A DNA stretch of 64,000 nt, taken from positions 302,083 to 366,082 of the forward strand of contig VZQC01000286.1 in the NCBI GenBank assembly GCA_009823505.1, read 5' to 3'. Made by a program: the position numbers and the translations under genes. Within the stretch, counting starts at the first letter, position 1, and each line of letters starts with the position of its first letter. The notes beneath the pieces were generated by a model, which worked only from the letters and a program-made list of their open reading frames with translations, was not told the origin of the DNA and did not search any database. Shown piece by piece: positions 21,661 through 32,084 of the stretch. The DNA comes from Rhizomys pruinosus (Eukaryota; Chordata; Mammalia; Rodentia; Spalacidae).

Positions 21661-22690
21661 AACTGGTTAGTTACACATTTGAACTCACAGCAATGCTGTC
21701 AGCATGCACAAGTCCCATGCAAGCAGAAAAAAGACAAAATACTGACAAAATGCTAGTATAGATATGAGGAAGTTGAGAAGAAATCCCAACCCATCCAAGG
21801 AACTGATAACTGCTGGGGAGGGAAGCGACAGACCGTTTCAGTGACAGGACCTTGATAGTTAATCAGGCCTCAGTTATGACCCACAGTGAAGGAAATTTGA
21901 GAGAGACAAATCAGTATCGCTATAGATGTGGAAGATATATTATATATATATAAGATATTATAGATATATAGTAATAGNCTTCTAGGTGCTGCAAAGGTTT
22001 TAATACAAGAGACTTTCTTAACTCCCCCCCATAGAATAAGGAGAAATATGATGATGATGAGGTCGTTCTCCAGCTGTAGATTGGAGCCAGCTGTTATAGA
22101 GGTATTCTCTTGTAAAATCGGTAAAACTGCCTTCTTTAATTGACTAATGGACATAGAAACTGTGAAAAGGATTATTCTCTATTCAGAACCAAATATAATG
22201 CTAAAGTCTCCTTAAGCTATGCACTTAAGCAAAATATATTAATACAGGAGCTCTGACATCAGCAATGGATTATTCTACCAAGGAGATGTTGGCCAGGGGA
22301 TCCAAGCCCCCACAAAAGGTAAAGGCTCCTTGCCTCTAAACTGGGATACCTGCAAGAAGAGAGGCAATAAGGCCCTGCTGTTGAAGACCTGACGTTAACA
22401 TGGGAAAGATGTATTGAGACCACACATGCAAGTGTACAGATGGTCTTTGGAATACCAGAGAGTGTTACCAAAGGCCACTAAACCAATAAAGCAAATATGG
22501 GTCTCCTTTAGTCAAGCAATATTCCTCCATCAGCACCAGCTACACCTCACCTGCCTGGAAATACTGTGCAGCAGATGCAGCCATATGCCTGTATGTCCCA
22601 AATCTAATTGGCTATTGGCTCTCTCCTTGGAAGAATAACCCACGGCTGATGCCACAAGGTTACATCCGAGAAGCATCTTTGATGAGTGGT
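21661..22690 (+). mobile_element. L1 3'UTR, sense, long fragment
   Basis: The first part (to about 21,900) has the Lx-like AACTCACAGCAATGCTGTC and GGAACTGATAACTGCTGGG blocks. From about 21,970 it is the sense version of the module found antisense at 37,900-38,700, including GGAGATGTTGGCCAGGGGAT, ACCAGAGAGTGTTACCAAAG, CACCTCACCTGCCTGGAAA and CCCAAATCTAATTGGCTATT. A (TA)-rich stretch and the single N at 21,978 lie inside. Confidence 0.65.
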
Positions 22691-22719
22691 GAATGATACA
22701 TCTTTCTGGAAATATGTGG

Positions 22720-23890
22720 ATGGATGTTAGAATATAGTAAGAAATTATGTTGGTCTAGGGATGTGGCAAAGTAGGCTTTTATCTCCAGCTGTATGTATTT
22801 GGCTGAGTTTACAGTGCTACACTTCCTATTGAGTGGGCCTTAATTCCAATTAGATAGGTATCAATTATCCCCCCCCAAGATAAAAATTCCATTTCGGCAC
22901 CAATAGTAATAGTTAGCTGGACCAGTCATTGTTGTCTATTAGGCTTTACAGCTGGGGAGGACCATAATTGGTTTTCTTTCTTGGTAGCTTTTATGGTTTC
23001 CACTGATACCACGAGAGCTAGACTTCAGGGAGGAAATTTTCAGGTCAGTTTTAGCTTGTTGTTCCAAGTCCTGTGTCTGAAGTATGGCCCGTCTTCACCA
23101 ATAGGGTCTTACTGTTGAGTTCCAGGAGGCAATCAAGGGCTTTGGCAATCACCCATGTTAGTTTGGAGGACTCTTGAATTATGCTGACAACCAACTCAAA
23201 GCAAGGCTTCTCCTGCCTGGTACTGTGTTCTTTGTTGTCAACAATACAACACACACACACACTCACACACACACACACACACACACACATGATATATATT
23301 TCATGTGTATTTGAGTTAATGCATTGCCCTTTTGTTTTTCATACTATCTAACCAATTTTTTATCTCTCCTTTTCCCCATTTCTCCCTTGATAACGACTGT
23401 CTCCTACTATTCCCCTTTATTGCATTCCTTCTTCCTCTTCACTCCTATGGCTACTTTCCATTTTCCTGTATCCTACAATTATATCAGAGTACAGACTCAC
23501 AACCAAGCTGTTGGAGCTAAGTTCCACAAATGAGGAGAATATGCATCACTTGTTTTTCTGAATCTGGGTTAATTTTCCTAATTTAACATTCTCTAATTTC
23601 ACCAATTTACCTGCAAATTTCATGATTTCATCTTTCTTTACCACTGAGTAGGACTACATTTTGCAAAGTTACCATTATCCATTCATCAGCTGAGCAACAA
23701 TTAGGTTATTTCTATTTATTTCTCACCACAACAGTAGTAGTTAAAAAAATACTGAGAAAAAGATGCAAGATAGGACTTATCATGTTTGGCGGAATGTATG
23801 AGTTCTGGGGTTGGGGGACATGGATGGGGAAACAGGCATACACTTGATTAAAAAATATTGTATGAAATGTACAAAAGCTCAATAAAAAAT
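22720..23890 (+). mobile_element. 5'-inverted (twin-primed) L1
   Basis: From 22,720 to about 23,740 the sequence is antisense L1: 3'UTR, then the ORF2 C-terminus (TTTACCTGCAAATTTCATG, CCATTCATCAGCTGAG). At about 23,745 it switches to sense 3'UTR (TACTGAGAAAAAGATGCAAG, a G-rich tract) and ends AAATGTACAAAAGCTCAATA. An inverted 5' part joined to a sense 3' end is the signature of twin priming during L1 integration. A (CA)n array is at 23,250-23,289. Confidence 0.75.
23250..23289. repeat. (CA)n microsatellite
   Basis: 40 bases of CA repeat with one ACTC interruption. Confidence 0.95.
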
Positions 23891-23899
23891 AAGAAAAAG

Positions 23900-23934
23900 G
23901 TATATTGTATGAAATGCACAAAACTTCAATTAAA
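23900..23934 (+). repeat. second copy of the L1 3' terminus
   Basis: TATTGTATGAAATGCACAAA and the A-rich end repeat the L1 3' terminus lying about 45 bp upstream, so the L1 tail is tandemly duplicated or a second short insertion landed in it. Confidence 0.65.
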
Positions 23935-23947
23935 AATTAAAGAAAAA

Positions 23948-24104
23948 GCCGGGCATGGTGGCGCACGCCTTTAATCCTAGCACTTGGGAGGCAGAGGCAG
24001 GTGGATCTTTGTGAGTTCAAGGCCAGCCTGGTCTACAGAGCGAGTTCCAGGACAGCTGGGGCTACAGGGAGACCCTGTCTCAAAAAAAGACCAAAAAAAA
24101 AAAA
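23948..24104 (+). mobile_element. B1 SINE, close to local consensus
   Basis: GCCGGGCATGGTGGCGCACG start, intact body, GGCTACAGGGAGACCCTGTC end and A tail. A perfect 13-bp target-site duplication AATTAAAGAAAAA lies at 23,935-23,947 and 24,105-24,117. The intact A and B boxes and low divergence suggest a young copy. Confidence 0.97.
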
Positions 24105-24117
24105 AATTAAAGAAAAA

Positions 24118-24862
24118 ATCTTTAAAAGAAGGACAATTAAAGTATGTTAACATTTGGGAATTATATAAAATAAGTGTTTCCTGAAAGTCAAGTTCATTAA
24201 AAAGCATATGTATATATGAGTATTTGTATACATGTGTGCATATAGATCGATTTGTCAAATAATAAAATTAATTTGCATTGACTTTTTCCATGTCCTATTT
24301 TTGTGTTTTACTTCTCTGCTTTGTTAGTACATTCTGCTTTCCTTGGGAATGCTTTCAGATCTTAGTATAATGCCTCACTCATTAAGTTTTACATCTCTTC
24401 TTTCTAGAATTCTAAAATTTAGAATTATATATTTATCCTCCCAAACAACCTTAGCTATAACCCATGAGTTCTGAAGTGTAGTGTTGTTTTATTGTAAATA
24501 TTTTGTAATTCATAAATCATGATATCATAGTTCACAGTATAACAACTTTTCTTTAATCATCTTTTTTATTTTTTGGTCCATGAATTAATTATGATTGTGC
24601 ATTTTTACTTCTACATTTATAAAGAATTTAGATGTTTGTTGTTGATTTCTAATTTACTGTATCATAATTAAAGATCATATAGTGTAAAAATAGGCATACA
24701 GATATATATATATATATATTTGTGTATGTAGGTATGTTTATGATTACATATATATGTAGAAATATACATATTTATAATACCGAGTCACATATATATTAGA
24801 GAAGCATGAAAGAAAAGGCATGTTAGTTATTAATAAACTTTATGAGAACAATATTTTAAAAA
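24118..24862. other. AT-rich, no gene
   Basis: Very AT-rich with (TA)n near 24,702-24,720 and several TATATGTA runs. No repeat family is identifiable. Confidence 0.4.
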
Positions 24863-24874
24863 TTTAACTATCAG

Positions 24875-24925
24875 AATTTTGTATGAAATGCACAATGCTT
24901 CAATAAAATTGGGCTTTGAAAAAAA
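24875..24925 (+). mobile_element. ultra-short L1 3' end insertion
   Basis: Only about 50 bp of the L1 3' terminus (TATGAAATGCACAATGCTTC, AATAAAA and an A run) are present. An 11-bp duplication TTAACTATCAG flanks it at 24,864-24,874 and 24,926-24,936, showing that this tiny piece was a complete retrotransposition event. Confidence 0.8.
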
Positions 24926-24949
24926 TTAACTATCAGTGATTTAAAGGAA

Positions 24950-25070
24950 ATACAGTAGGAAGCAGGCATCATAACATATATGTATAATTCCAGCATTAAG
25001 GAGGCAAAGGCAGGCATGTAAGGCCATTCTAGGCTTGTATAGCAAGACCCTATCTCAAAACAACAGAAAG
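24950..25070 (+). mobile_element. B1 SINE, degenerate
   Basis: GCAGGCATCATAACATATAT, ATTCCAGCATTAAGGAGGCA and AAGACCCTATCTC preserve the B1 order. Confidence 0.65.
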
Positions 25071-25080
25071 ACAAACAAAA

Positions 25081-25424
25081 GCATGGAAGATAACTTTCTG
25101 ACTTTTGTATTCAGAAAGATTTCTTTATTAAGATATAAGAAATACAAAGTGTAAAGAATACAGTAATACATTAACTACATTAAATGTTGAAAATCTTGGT
25201 ATATCAAGAGACACTATAGAAAAGAAAACCTATACGTGGAGAAGATTATTTTCATACACATATTGTTAATAAGTTATTATATCAAATATAATAATATCCA
25301 TAGAAAAAATCAAAGTGAAATATAGCCAAGGAAATAATATAAAATTAAAGGGAACAAAAAGAGAGAGAGAAAAACTTATTCAAAGAACTGACCAAAACAA
25401 TAAACTTGTGCCTCAAAAAGGTTA
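25081..25424. other. no recognisable feature
   Basis: AT-rich; short GA patch near 25,360. No coding or RNA signal. Confidence 0.4.
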
Positions 25425-25529
25425 TAAAATACTGAGCAAAAGATGCAGGACAGGACTTAACATGTATGACAGAATCTATGAGCTCTGGTGGGGGGCAGGG
25501 GGGCATAAGGGGTGGGCATGGATGGGGGN
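25425..25529 (+). mobile_element. L1 3'UTR, truncated by gap
   Basis: AATACTGAGCAAAAGATGCA, ACAGAATCTATGAGCTCTGG and a G-rich tract are the sense L1 3'UTR blocks. The sequence enters the N gap at the polypurine tract. Confidence 0.8.
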
Positions 25530-26113
25530 NNNNNNNNNNNNNNNNNNNNNNNNNNNNNNNNNNNNNNNNNNNNNNNNNNNNNNNNNNNNNNNNNNNNNNN
25601 NNNNNNNNNNNNNNNNNNNNNNNNNNNNNNNNNNNNNNNNNNNNNNNNNNNNNNNNNNNNNNNNNNNNNNNNNNNNNNNNNNNNNNNNNNNNNNNNNNNN
25701 NNNNNNNNNNNNNNNNNNNNNNNNNNNNNNNNNNNNNNNNNNNNNNNNNNNNNNNNNNNNNNNNNNNNNNNNNNNNNNNNNNNNNNNNNNNNNNNNNNNN
25801 NNNNNNNNNNNNNNNNNNNNNNNNNNNNNNNNNNNNNNNNNNNNNNNNNNNNNNNNNNNNNNNNNNNNNNNNNNNNNNNNNNNNNNNNNNNNNNNNNNNN
25901 NNNNNNNNNNNNNNNNNNNNNNNNNNNNNNNNNNNNNNNNNNNNNNNNNNNNNNNNNNNNNNNNNNNNNNNNNNNNNNNNNNNNNNNNNNNNNNNNNNNN
26001 NNNNNNNNNNNNNNNNNNNNNNNNNNNNNNNNNNNNNNNNNNNNNNNNNNNNNNNNNNNNNNNNNNNNNNNNNNNNNNNNNNNNNNNNNNNNNNNNNNNN
26101 NNNNNNNNNNNNN
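25530..26113. other. assembly gap (584 N)
   Basis: Continuous N. Any open frame spanning it is meaningless. The gap begins in a G-rich L1 tract and ends in an antisense L1 3'UTR block, so repeats in opposite orientation border it. Confidence 0.99.
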
Positions 26114-26350
26114 GTTGTCTTGGACTCTGGTCAATTCTGGCTGTTTCCTTTCATGGGCTGACAGTTTGTCCAGGAATAACCTTTCGATTCTACTAATGAA
26201 GCACAAGCAATTAGATATATAGGTATTTAAACAGCACTAATAGTTATGCTAGGTTACTTTGGTATAGACACATATGTTTGGATGATATGTTGATCCATGA
26301 ATTACATGCGTGAAATGTGCCCAATAAAAATTAACTTAAAAAAAAAAAGA
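26114..26350 (+). mobile_element. 5'-inverted L1 3' fragment
   Basis: 26,114-26,302 is the antisense 3'UTR module (nearly identical to 305-480). It is followed at about 26,303 by a sense L1 3' tip, GTGAAATGTGCCCAATAAAA, with a poly-A tail. The inverted block joined to a sense tip suggests twin priming. Confidence 0.6.
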
Positions 26351-26351
26351 A

Positions 26352-26566
26352 AAATATGGGGCTGCAGAGATAGCCTAAGAGCTCCGACTGCTCTTGCAGA
26401 GGACCCAGGTTCGATCCCCAGCACCCACATGGCGGCTGAGAACCATCTGTAATTCCAATTCCAGGAGAACTCCACTTCCAGGGGAATCCGACGCCCTCTT
26501 CTGACCTCCGCGGCATTGCATGACACGGGTGCACAAACCTACATCCAGACAATACATTCATACAAA

Positions 26567-26617
<51 letters not shown>

Positions 26618-26620
26618 AAT
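26352..26620 (+). mobile_element. B2 SINE, duplicated-core subfamily
   Basis: Complete B2: GGGGCTGCAGAGATAGCC head, GGTTCGATCCCCAGCACCC B-box side, a tandem CCAATTCCAGG/CCACTTCCAGG block at about 26,452-26,483, CCCTCTTCTGACCTCCG and an expanded (AAAT)n tail at 26,566-26,618. AAAAGAAAAATA occurs at both flanks as a likely target duplication. Confidence 0.95.
26566..26618. repeat. (AAAT)n microsatellite in B2 tail
   Basis: About 13 AAAT units grown from the B2 tail. Confidence 0.95.
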
Positions 26621-26839
26621 CAATAAAAAAAGAAAAATAGCCAAGGAGTAATAAAAGCAATTCATGAAAAGGAATTCTAAATAAGCAACATACATGCTTA
26701 TCTTTATCGTGGTAACTGCAAATTAAAATAAGGTAAAACTATGAAAAATGAGATTGGCATTAATTAAAACTTAATAATAGGAATTGTTGGTGAAAATGTG
26801 GTGTGATCAGAACTTTCACATACTGGGGACTAATACTGT

Positions 26840-27055
26840 ACTGCAGTTAGTAGGGTGCTGTTCTGATATGCAGGAGACCTTGGGTTCCATCCCTAGCACA
26901 ACATAAACCAGATGAAGGACTTTAAACCTTTAATCCTAACACTTTGGTGGAAGTGGAAGCAGAAATAACAGAAACGCAATGTCATCCTTGGTTAAATAGC
27001 AAATTCAAAGCCAGCCTGGGATATGTAAGAGTCTGTCTCAGACAATAAACAAACA
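26840..27055 (+). mobile_element. B4-type composite SINE (ID head + B1 body)
   Basis: An ID-like head (TGGGTTCCATCCCTAGCAC) is followed by a B1-like body (TTTAATCCTAACACTTTGG, AATTCAAAGCCAGCCTGGG, GTCTGTCTCAGAC), the ordering of B4. Confidence 0.7.
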
Positions 27056-28285
27056 CAAATGAGGAACAAAAAATACTCTCCCATTCTGGTTCAATAGAAA
27101 TGGGTGTAATCATTTTGAAGAGGAATATGGAAGCACCAAGTAAAGTAAAAACGTTCATGTCTCATGGCCAAGTACTTCAAATCTTCCTCAAACTGGATCG
27201 CATTTGTGCAGGACTACAGGAAGTCTTGATATATCATTGTGTACCTGAAAGAAATTCTTAAGTTGTGAGCTGTGGAGTTGCTGACAAACATGTTAATAAG
27301 GTCAAATGGCATTCATTGCCATTTAGATGTGTTGTAATAAATAAGGAGAGCTAGAGTTTGCCAGGCTCCATGTTCTCGAGTCAATTTCTGCCAGTCAAAG
27401 GTTGAAGCAAATCAGTCCTTTGTAAATCACTGTGTCAGATTTATAGAGAAGGGAAGCGTGTAAAAGTGCTCTTGTGGTCATTAAATGCTCTTTGTCTTCA
27501 GCCTAGAGCTGACTGTATAGATAGTCCAACCCAGACATCCAGGAAATTTATAGGGTTGTTGCTTTGATCTTACTCAGTGGGAAAGTCAGAGGGAGGAAAG
27601 GAAATAGGACTTCTTAGTTGCCCCAAAATGTCTTTACAGTATTTCCGCACACAAAATGTTTGATGACTGAGTGGTCAAAGGACTATGTACTTCAATAATC
27701 ATAACCAGATGGATGTGGTAGAAATGGCTGGCATTGAAAAACACCAAATACAGGGCTGGAGATGTGGCTCGGTTGGTAACACCTTGTCTCCCCCTTTCAC
27801 TACTTTATCTTCTCTTGCTTTCTCCCTCTATATAATTTAGTAATGTGTTCTGTCCCCTGATGAAAATTTTTCCTCTTCTTGCTAAAATGTCATCTCTCAA
27901 AGGGCATCAATCTTTAGGGTCTCTGTTCTTACTTTACTCAATAGTTGGTCAGGAGATATGTATTGAATTAAACCTAATTACCCTGATCAGATGAAAATGA
28001 AAATATGTCATTACATCATTGGGAGTACATTTCATTCTTGAGAAGGTAATGGAAAATAATAACACATGTCAATGTCTTTTAGTAAACTGAGTAAAACAAA
28101 ATTACAATAGCAACTGGAATAAAGTCAGAGTTGATTAATGTATAGTTGTTTCAATTGATAAATGTATGAGGTGAGGGATATGTTAAGAAGCTTAATTTAC
28201 CAATTTCACAATATATCCATATATTAAAACATGTTCTATGTGCCGGAGTTTTTATTTGTTAATTATACCATTAAGGGTTTGAAAA
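27056..28285. other. no gene; possible ID stub
   Basis: Mostly unique-looking AT-rich DNA. A CAGGGCTGGAGATGTGGCTC stub near 27,752-27,780 resembles a SINE head truncated after the A box. No exon is visible. Confidence 0.4.
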
Positions 28286-28490
28286 GCAAGGTATATAGCT
28301 GAGTTGGTGGAGTGTTTGTCTAGCATCCACACAGTCCCTATTTAGCTCCCCAGAACCACATAAACCTGGCATGGTGGAGTATTTGGGTCACCCCAGTAAT
28401 CATGATATAGAGGCATGAGGATTAGAAGTTCAAGGTCATCTGTGGCTGTATAACCATTTCAAAACCAGTCTGGGATAAATGAGATGCTAT
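28286..28490 (+). mobile_element. B4-type composite SINE
   Basis: ID-like head (ATATAGCTGAGTTGGTGGAG, CCAGAACCAC) then B1-like body (CCTGGCATGGTGGAGTATTT, AGTTCAAGGTCATC). Confidence 0.65.
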
Positions 28491-28529
28491 TCACCCAAAC
28501 AAATGGAAAAGTAGTTGAGGCAAAGAAGC

Positions 28530-29340
28530 ATTTTAAAAATGTATATGAGTCTACAGATTTTATGTAAAGCAAATGTGGGCAACAGCGAATTATATCTCCA
28601 TTTAATTCAGATGCATTACCATTTTTATCAGATTCTGTAAACCAATGTTGTTTAATATACACATGTTTACTTTTACTAAGTCCTAAAACACCATGTGTCC
28701 TGTAGACAGTGTCTAGGCGAAACTGGGTACTTGCTGAGCTCACGTCAATTAAATATGCCTTAATCGAATATACACCCGTGTCCCTCTCCCACCCATCCCC
28801 CCTTTCCAATTCACCATTTCAGTCCATTTTCTGATGCAGTCTTTCTGTTGTTCTTTTACTATGCCTCCCTCTCCATGAGAAATATTTATATCTGGGTTGT
28901 TGGTACTAGCATCCACATATGAGGGACACCATTTGTCGTTTGTTTTTCTGGGACTGTGTTACTTCACTTAACATAATGTCTTCCAGCTCCATCCATTTAC
29001 CTGCAAATTTCATGATGTTGTCCCTCTTTACTGCTGCATAGTATTCCATTGTATACATGTACCACATTTTCTCTATCCACTCGTCAGTTGAAGGGCACCT
29101 GGGCTGGTTCCAGCTTTTTGCTATTGTGAACAGAGCTGCAATAAACATAGCTGTGCATGTATCTTTGCAGTAAGTTGTGTCTTGTGGGTATATACCCAGG
29201 AGTGGTATGACTGGGTCAAATGGAAGGCTCATTTTGAGTCTTCTAAGGGTTCTCCACACTGCTTTCCATAGTGGCTGTACAAGTTTACATTCCCACCAGC
29301 AATGGATGAGTGTTCCCCTTTCCCCACAACCTCTCCAGTA
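28530..29340 (-). pseudogene. L1 ORF2 C-terminus and adjoining 3'UTR
   Basis: The antisense ORF2 C-terminus is open for 117 codons (28,906-29,259). It contains the well-conserved SWNQPRCPSTDEWIEKMW and EYYAAVKRDNIMKFAGKWM blocks and a natural-looking end. The 3'UTR continues left past about 28,780. On the right it stops abruptly at 29,340 where duplication copy 1 begins. It is a short fragment and cannot be active. Confidence 0.85.
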
Positions 29341-29392
29341 TTCAAAGAGAAGAATGTTTCCAGATATAAGTTAAATTGATTTTAATTTTAAA

Positions 29393-29632
29393 AGATATTT
29401 TTATGTGTGTATTTTGGCTGCCTGTCATGTCGAGTGTACCTCCCTACCTTCGCAATGCCCCACGTCAGAGCGCCTTCGCCACCAGACGCCGACAGACAAT
29501 CTCCCTGGACACACTCGCGAGTTACCTTCAATGGTCGTTAGCCCAATCATGTGCCGTGCAAGACCAACTGAACCAGGGTCCCTCCCTACCAACAAGACAG
29601 CCACTGCTCTAACCACTAGCATCTCCTCCACC
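29393..29632 (-). mobile_element. B2/B3-class SINE, corrupted consensus
   Basis: Partner of 43,611-43,816, where the same element is clean. Here extra bases, many of them CG, are scattered through it, so the copy-1 sequence is probably erroneous. Confidence 0.7.
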
Positions 29633-29689
29633 CCTGAAGATTATTTTTATAAGGATTATAATATTTTTCTTGTGCTGTCTTTTATTTTC

Positions 29690-29803
29690 TTTTTGGTTTC
29701 AAACAGGGTCTATGTATGTGTAGTCCATAGATGAAGTTGAATTTCTACTCTTCCTGCCTCTATCTCCCAAGTGCTAGACTATAGGTATATGCACCACTGC
29801 TTG
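29690..29803 (-). mobile_element. B1-like SINE, old
   Basis: Antisense B1 remnant: AAACAGGGTCTATGTATG, TTCCTGCCTCTATCTCCCAA, ATATGCACCACTGCTTGA. Confidence 0.65.
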
Positions 29804-29807
29804 ATTT

Positions 29808-30030
29808 TTTAACTTTATTTATTTTTTCATGTGTATGAATGTACTGTCTGCATGTAGGTTTGTGCACCCATGTCGTGCAATGCCGCAGAGTCAGAAGAGG
29901 GCTAGGATTCCCTAACTGAGTTCGAGGAGAAGAAAGGTTCTCAGCCACCATGTGGGTGGTGGGGATCGAACCCAGGTCCTCTGCAAGACAGATCGGTGCT
30001 CTTAACTGCTAGGCCATCTCTCCACCCCCA
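29808..30030 (-). mobile_element. B2 SINE
   Basis: Antisense B2 with TGCATGTAGGTTTGTGCACC, GGGGATCGAACCCAGGTCCT and GGCCATCTCTCCACCCC. Same element as 43,988-44,208. Confidence 0.9.
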
Positions 30031-30045
30031 ATCTGCCTGTTTTTA

Positions 30046-30112
30046 TGGGATGCTGGGGTCAAACCCAAGTTCCTACAAGCACTCCACCAGTTGAGCTACA
30101 TCTCTAGTCGGT
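30046..30112 (-). mobile_element. ID-type SINE, degenerate
   Basis: Antisense tRNA-like block ATGCTGGGGTCAAACCCAAG with GAGCTACATCTCTAGTC. Confidence 0.55.
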
Positions 30113-30504
30113 GAATGTAGTATTTCAACCATTAAACAGAAGTGATCTTAGTTCCATTGGTCACCTGTTAGTCTATTAATTTTCTACTCTAATAATGTCA
30201 AACAATGGCTGAAAGGTGCATTTTGTTCTTTCTTAGAGTTTGTGTCAGGAACTTCAACACAGGTTAGTCAGGTCTTCTTCTGAGGGTTTCACTAGGCTGT
30301 TAGCAAAAAGATGGCTATGGTAGGTTTGTACCTACCTTCCCAAACAAGACTGTCAGCTGCCTTGGTTCCAAAGACTGCTCTGTGATACTGTTTGAAGCTT
30401 GGTGATTTCTCTTTCTCTCTTGGGACAGCTAAAATGATATTCTCTACTTCAACACAGAAAAGAATTTCAGGACATGGCAGTTGTGAAAGCAGAATTAAAA
30501 GATT

Positions 30505-31430
30505 TTTTTAATTTAATTTTTATTGATGCTTTGTGCATTTCCATCATTTTACAAATTCAGATCAGGCATATTTCCCTTTCCCTTCCCCCCCACCCCCACC
30601 CCTCCCAGATCATGCATTCTGCAAAACTGTCCTGCATCTTTCTCTCAGTTTTTTTTTTTTCTCATTTTTTAGCTATAAGTGATAATCCGAGTACAAGCAT
30701 CTCTTTGCAAAACCATTTGCATGGCTGTTGTGCCCAAACCCCACAGCCCCACCACCATGGGGGGTGACAGGTTGTTTGTTCAATCAAGTTGATCAAATGA
30801 GTGTCCAGACTACATTGCTGTAGTTTCACCATTCACCACAATCGCAGGCTTACATTCTACCCACGCCCCCTCTTCCGCAGATTGTTCCCTAGGCTTAGAA
30901 AAGGGGCACAGGTGGATGGAGAAGTAAAATAGTCCATCTTCTTGGAGCTGTTGACTTGGCTCTGGTCAATTCTGGCTGTTTCTTTTCATAGGCTGACAGT
31001 TTTGTCCAGAGTAACCTTTCGATCTTACTAATGAAGCACAAGCAATTAGATATATAGGTATTTAAGCAGCACTAATAGTTATGGTAGGTTTACTTTGGCA
31101 TAGACACATGTTTGGATGATATGTTAATCCATGAATTACATTTCAGATGGCCTCTGGAATGCCAGAGAGTGTTTACCAAAAGGCCACTAAACCAATAAAG
31201 CAAATACGGGTCTCCCTGAGTCAAGCAAGACTCCACCGTCAGCACCAGCTACACCTCACCTGCCTGGAAATACTGTGAAACAGAGGCAGCCATGTGCCTG
31301 TATATCCCAAATCTAATTGGCTATTGGCTCTCTCCTTGGAGAATAACCCATGGCTGTGCCAAAATGCTTACATCCTCTAAGTGGTGAGATGTTATAAGCC
31401 ACAGTAAGACCCTGTCAATTTTAACAGGGG
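30505..31430 (-). mobile_element. 5'-inverted L1 3'UTR insertion
   Basis: Antisense L1 3' tip (30,505-30,560), polypurine complement (30,578-30,604), poly-T, then the 3'UTR module up to about 31,145. The upstream part of the same module follows in the opposite orientation (31,147-31,430). This join of antisense 3' and sense 5' parts fits twin priming. Copy 2 has the same join at 45,330. Confidence 0.7.
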
Positions 31431-31703
31431 GGAAAATGTTACAAAAAATGTAATTCAAGATACAAGATTATTAAATACACATTTTGTAACATAATTTTTA
31501 AGCATGAGGGTTAAAAGAGAGTCATTCAGGAATAAAGTGAGACACACAGAGGAATTGAAGGAGGCTTTTCAAAGGAGAGTCACATGCATGAAGTGACTAT
31601 GTGTAGGTTTTGAGAAACGTTTGGAATTTCACTGTTCAAGCAGTTTCTCTGACTCCCCACTTCTTCTGTTTCTATTCTTTTATTTTTTTAAATATTGTTA
31701 TTG

Positions 31704-31802
31704 GGGCTGGAGAGATGGCTCAGCCAGTTAAGAGCATGGCTGCTCTTGCAAAGGACCCAGGTTTGATTCCCAGCACCCACATGGTGGCTAAAAACTGTCT
31801 TT
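31704..31802 (+). mobile_element. B2 SINE head, split by nested B2
   Basis: GGGGCTGGAGAGATGGCTCA through CACATGGTGGCTAAAAACTG. The remainder is displaced by an antisense B2 that duplicated AACTGTCTTT at 31,793-31,802 and 32,051-32,060. Confidence 0.85.
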
Positions 31803-32047
31803 TTTTAAAAAAAATTATTTATTTCTATATGTGTATGAATGTACTCTGCCTACATGAGTTTGTGCACCCGTGTCGTCGTGCAATGTCGCAGAGTTCAGAG
31901 AGGGTGTCGGATTCCCCTGGAACTGGAGTTTCCTGGAATTGGAGTTTCAGACTGGTTCTTGGCTGCCATGTGGGTGCTGGGGATCGAACCCGGGTCCTCT
32001 GTAAGAGCAGTCCGGCACTCTTAACCACTAGGCCATCTCTCTAGCCC
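31803..32047 (-). mobile_element. B2 SINE nested in another B2
   Basis: Antisense B2 with a duplicated CCTGGAACTGGAG/CCTGGAATTGGAG core and intact head GGCCATCTCTCTAGCCC. It carries its own target duplication within the host B2. Confidence 0.92.
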
Positions 32048-32084
32048 AAGAACTGTCTTTAATACTAAGGCAATGGGGGTGCAT

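Noticed and set aside
25315..26222. Open frames of 231-293 codons spanning the gap
   Set aside because: They consist almost entirely of unknown residues from N bases.
31610..32044. Sense open frame of 144 codons
   Set aside because: Most of it is the translation of two nested B2 SINEs. Similar frames arise at every B2 in the window.
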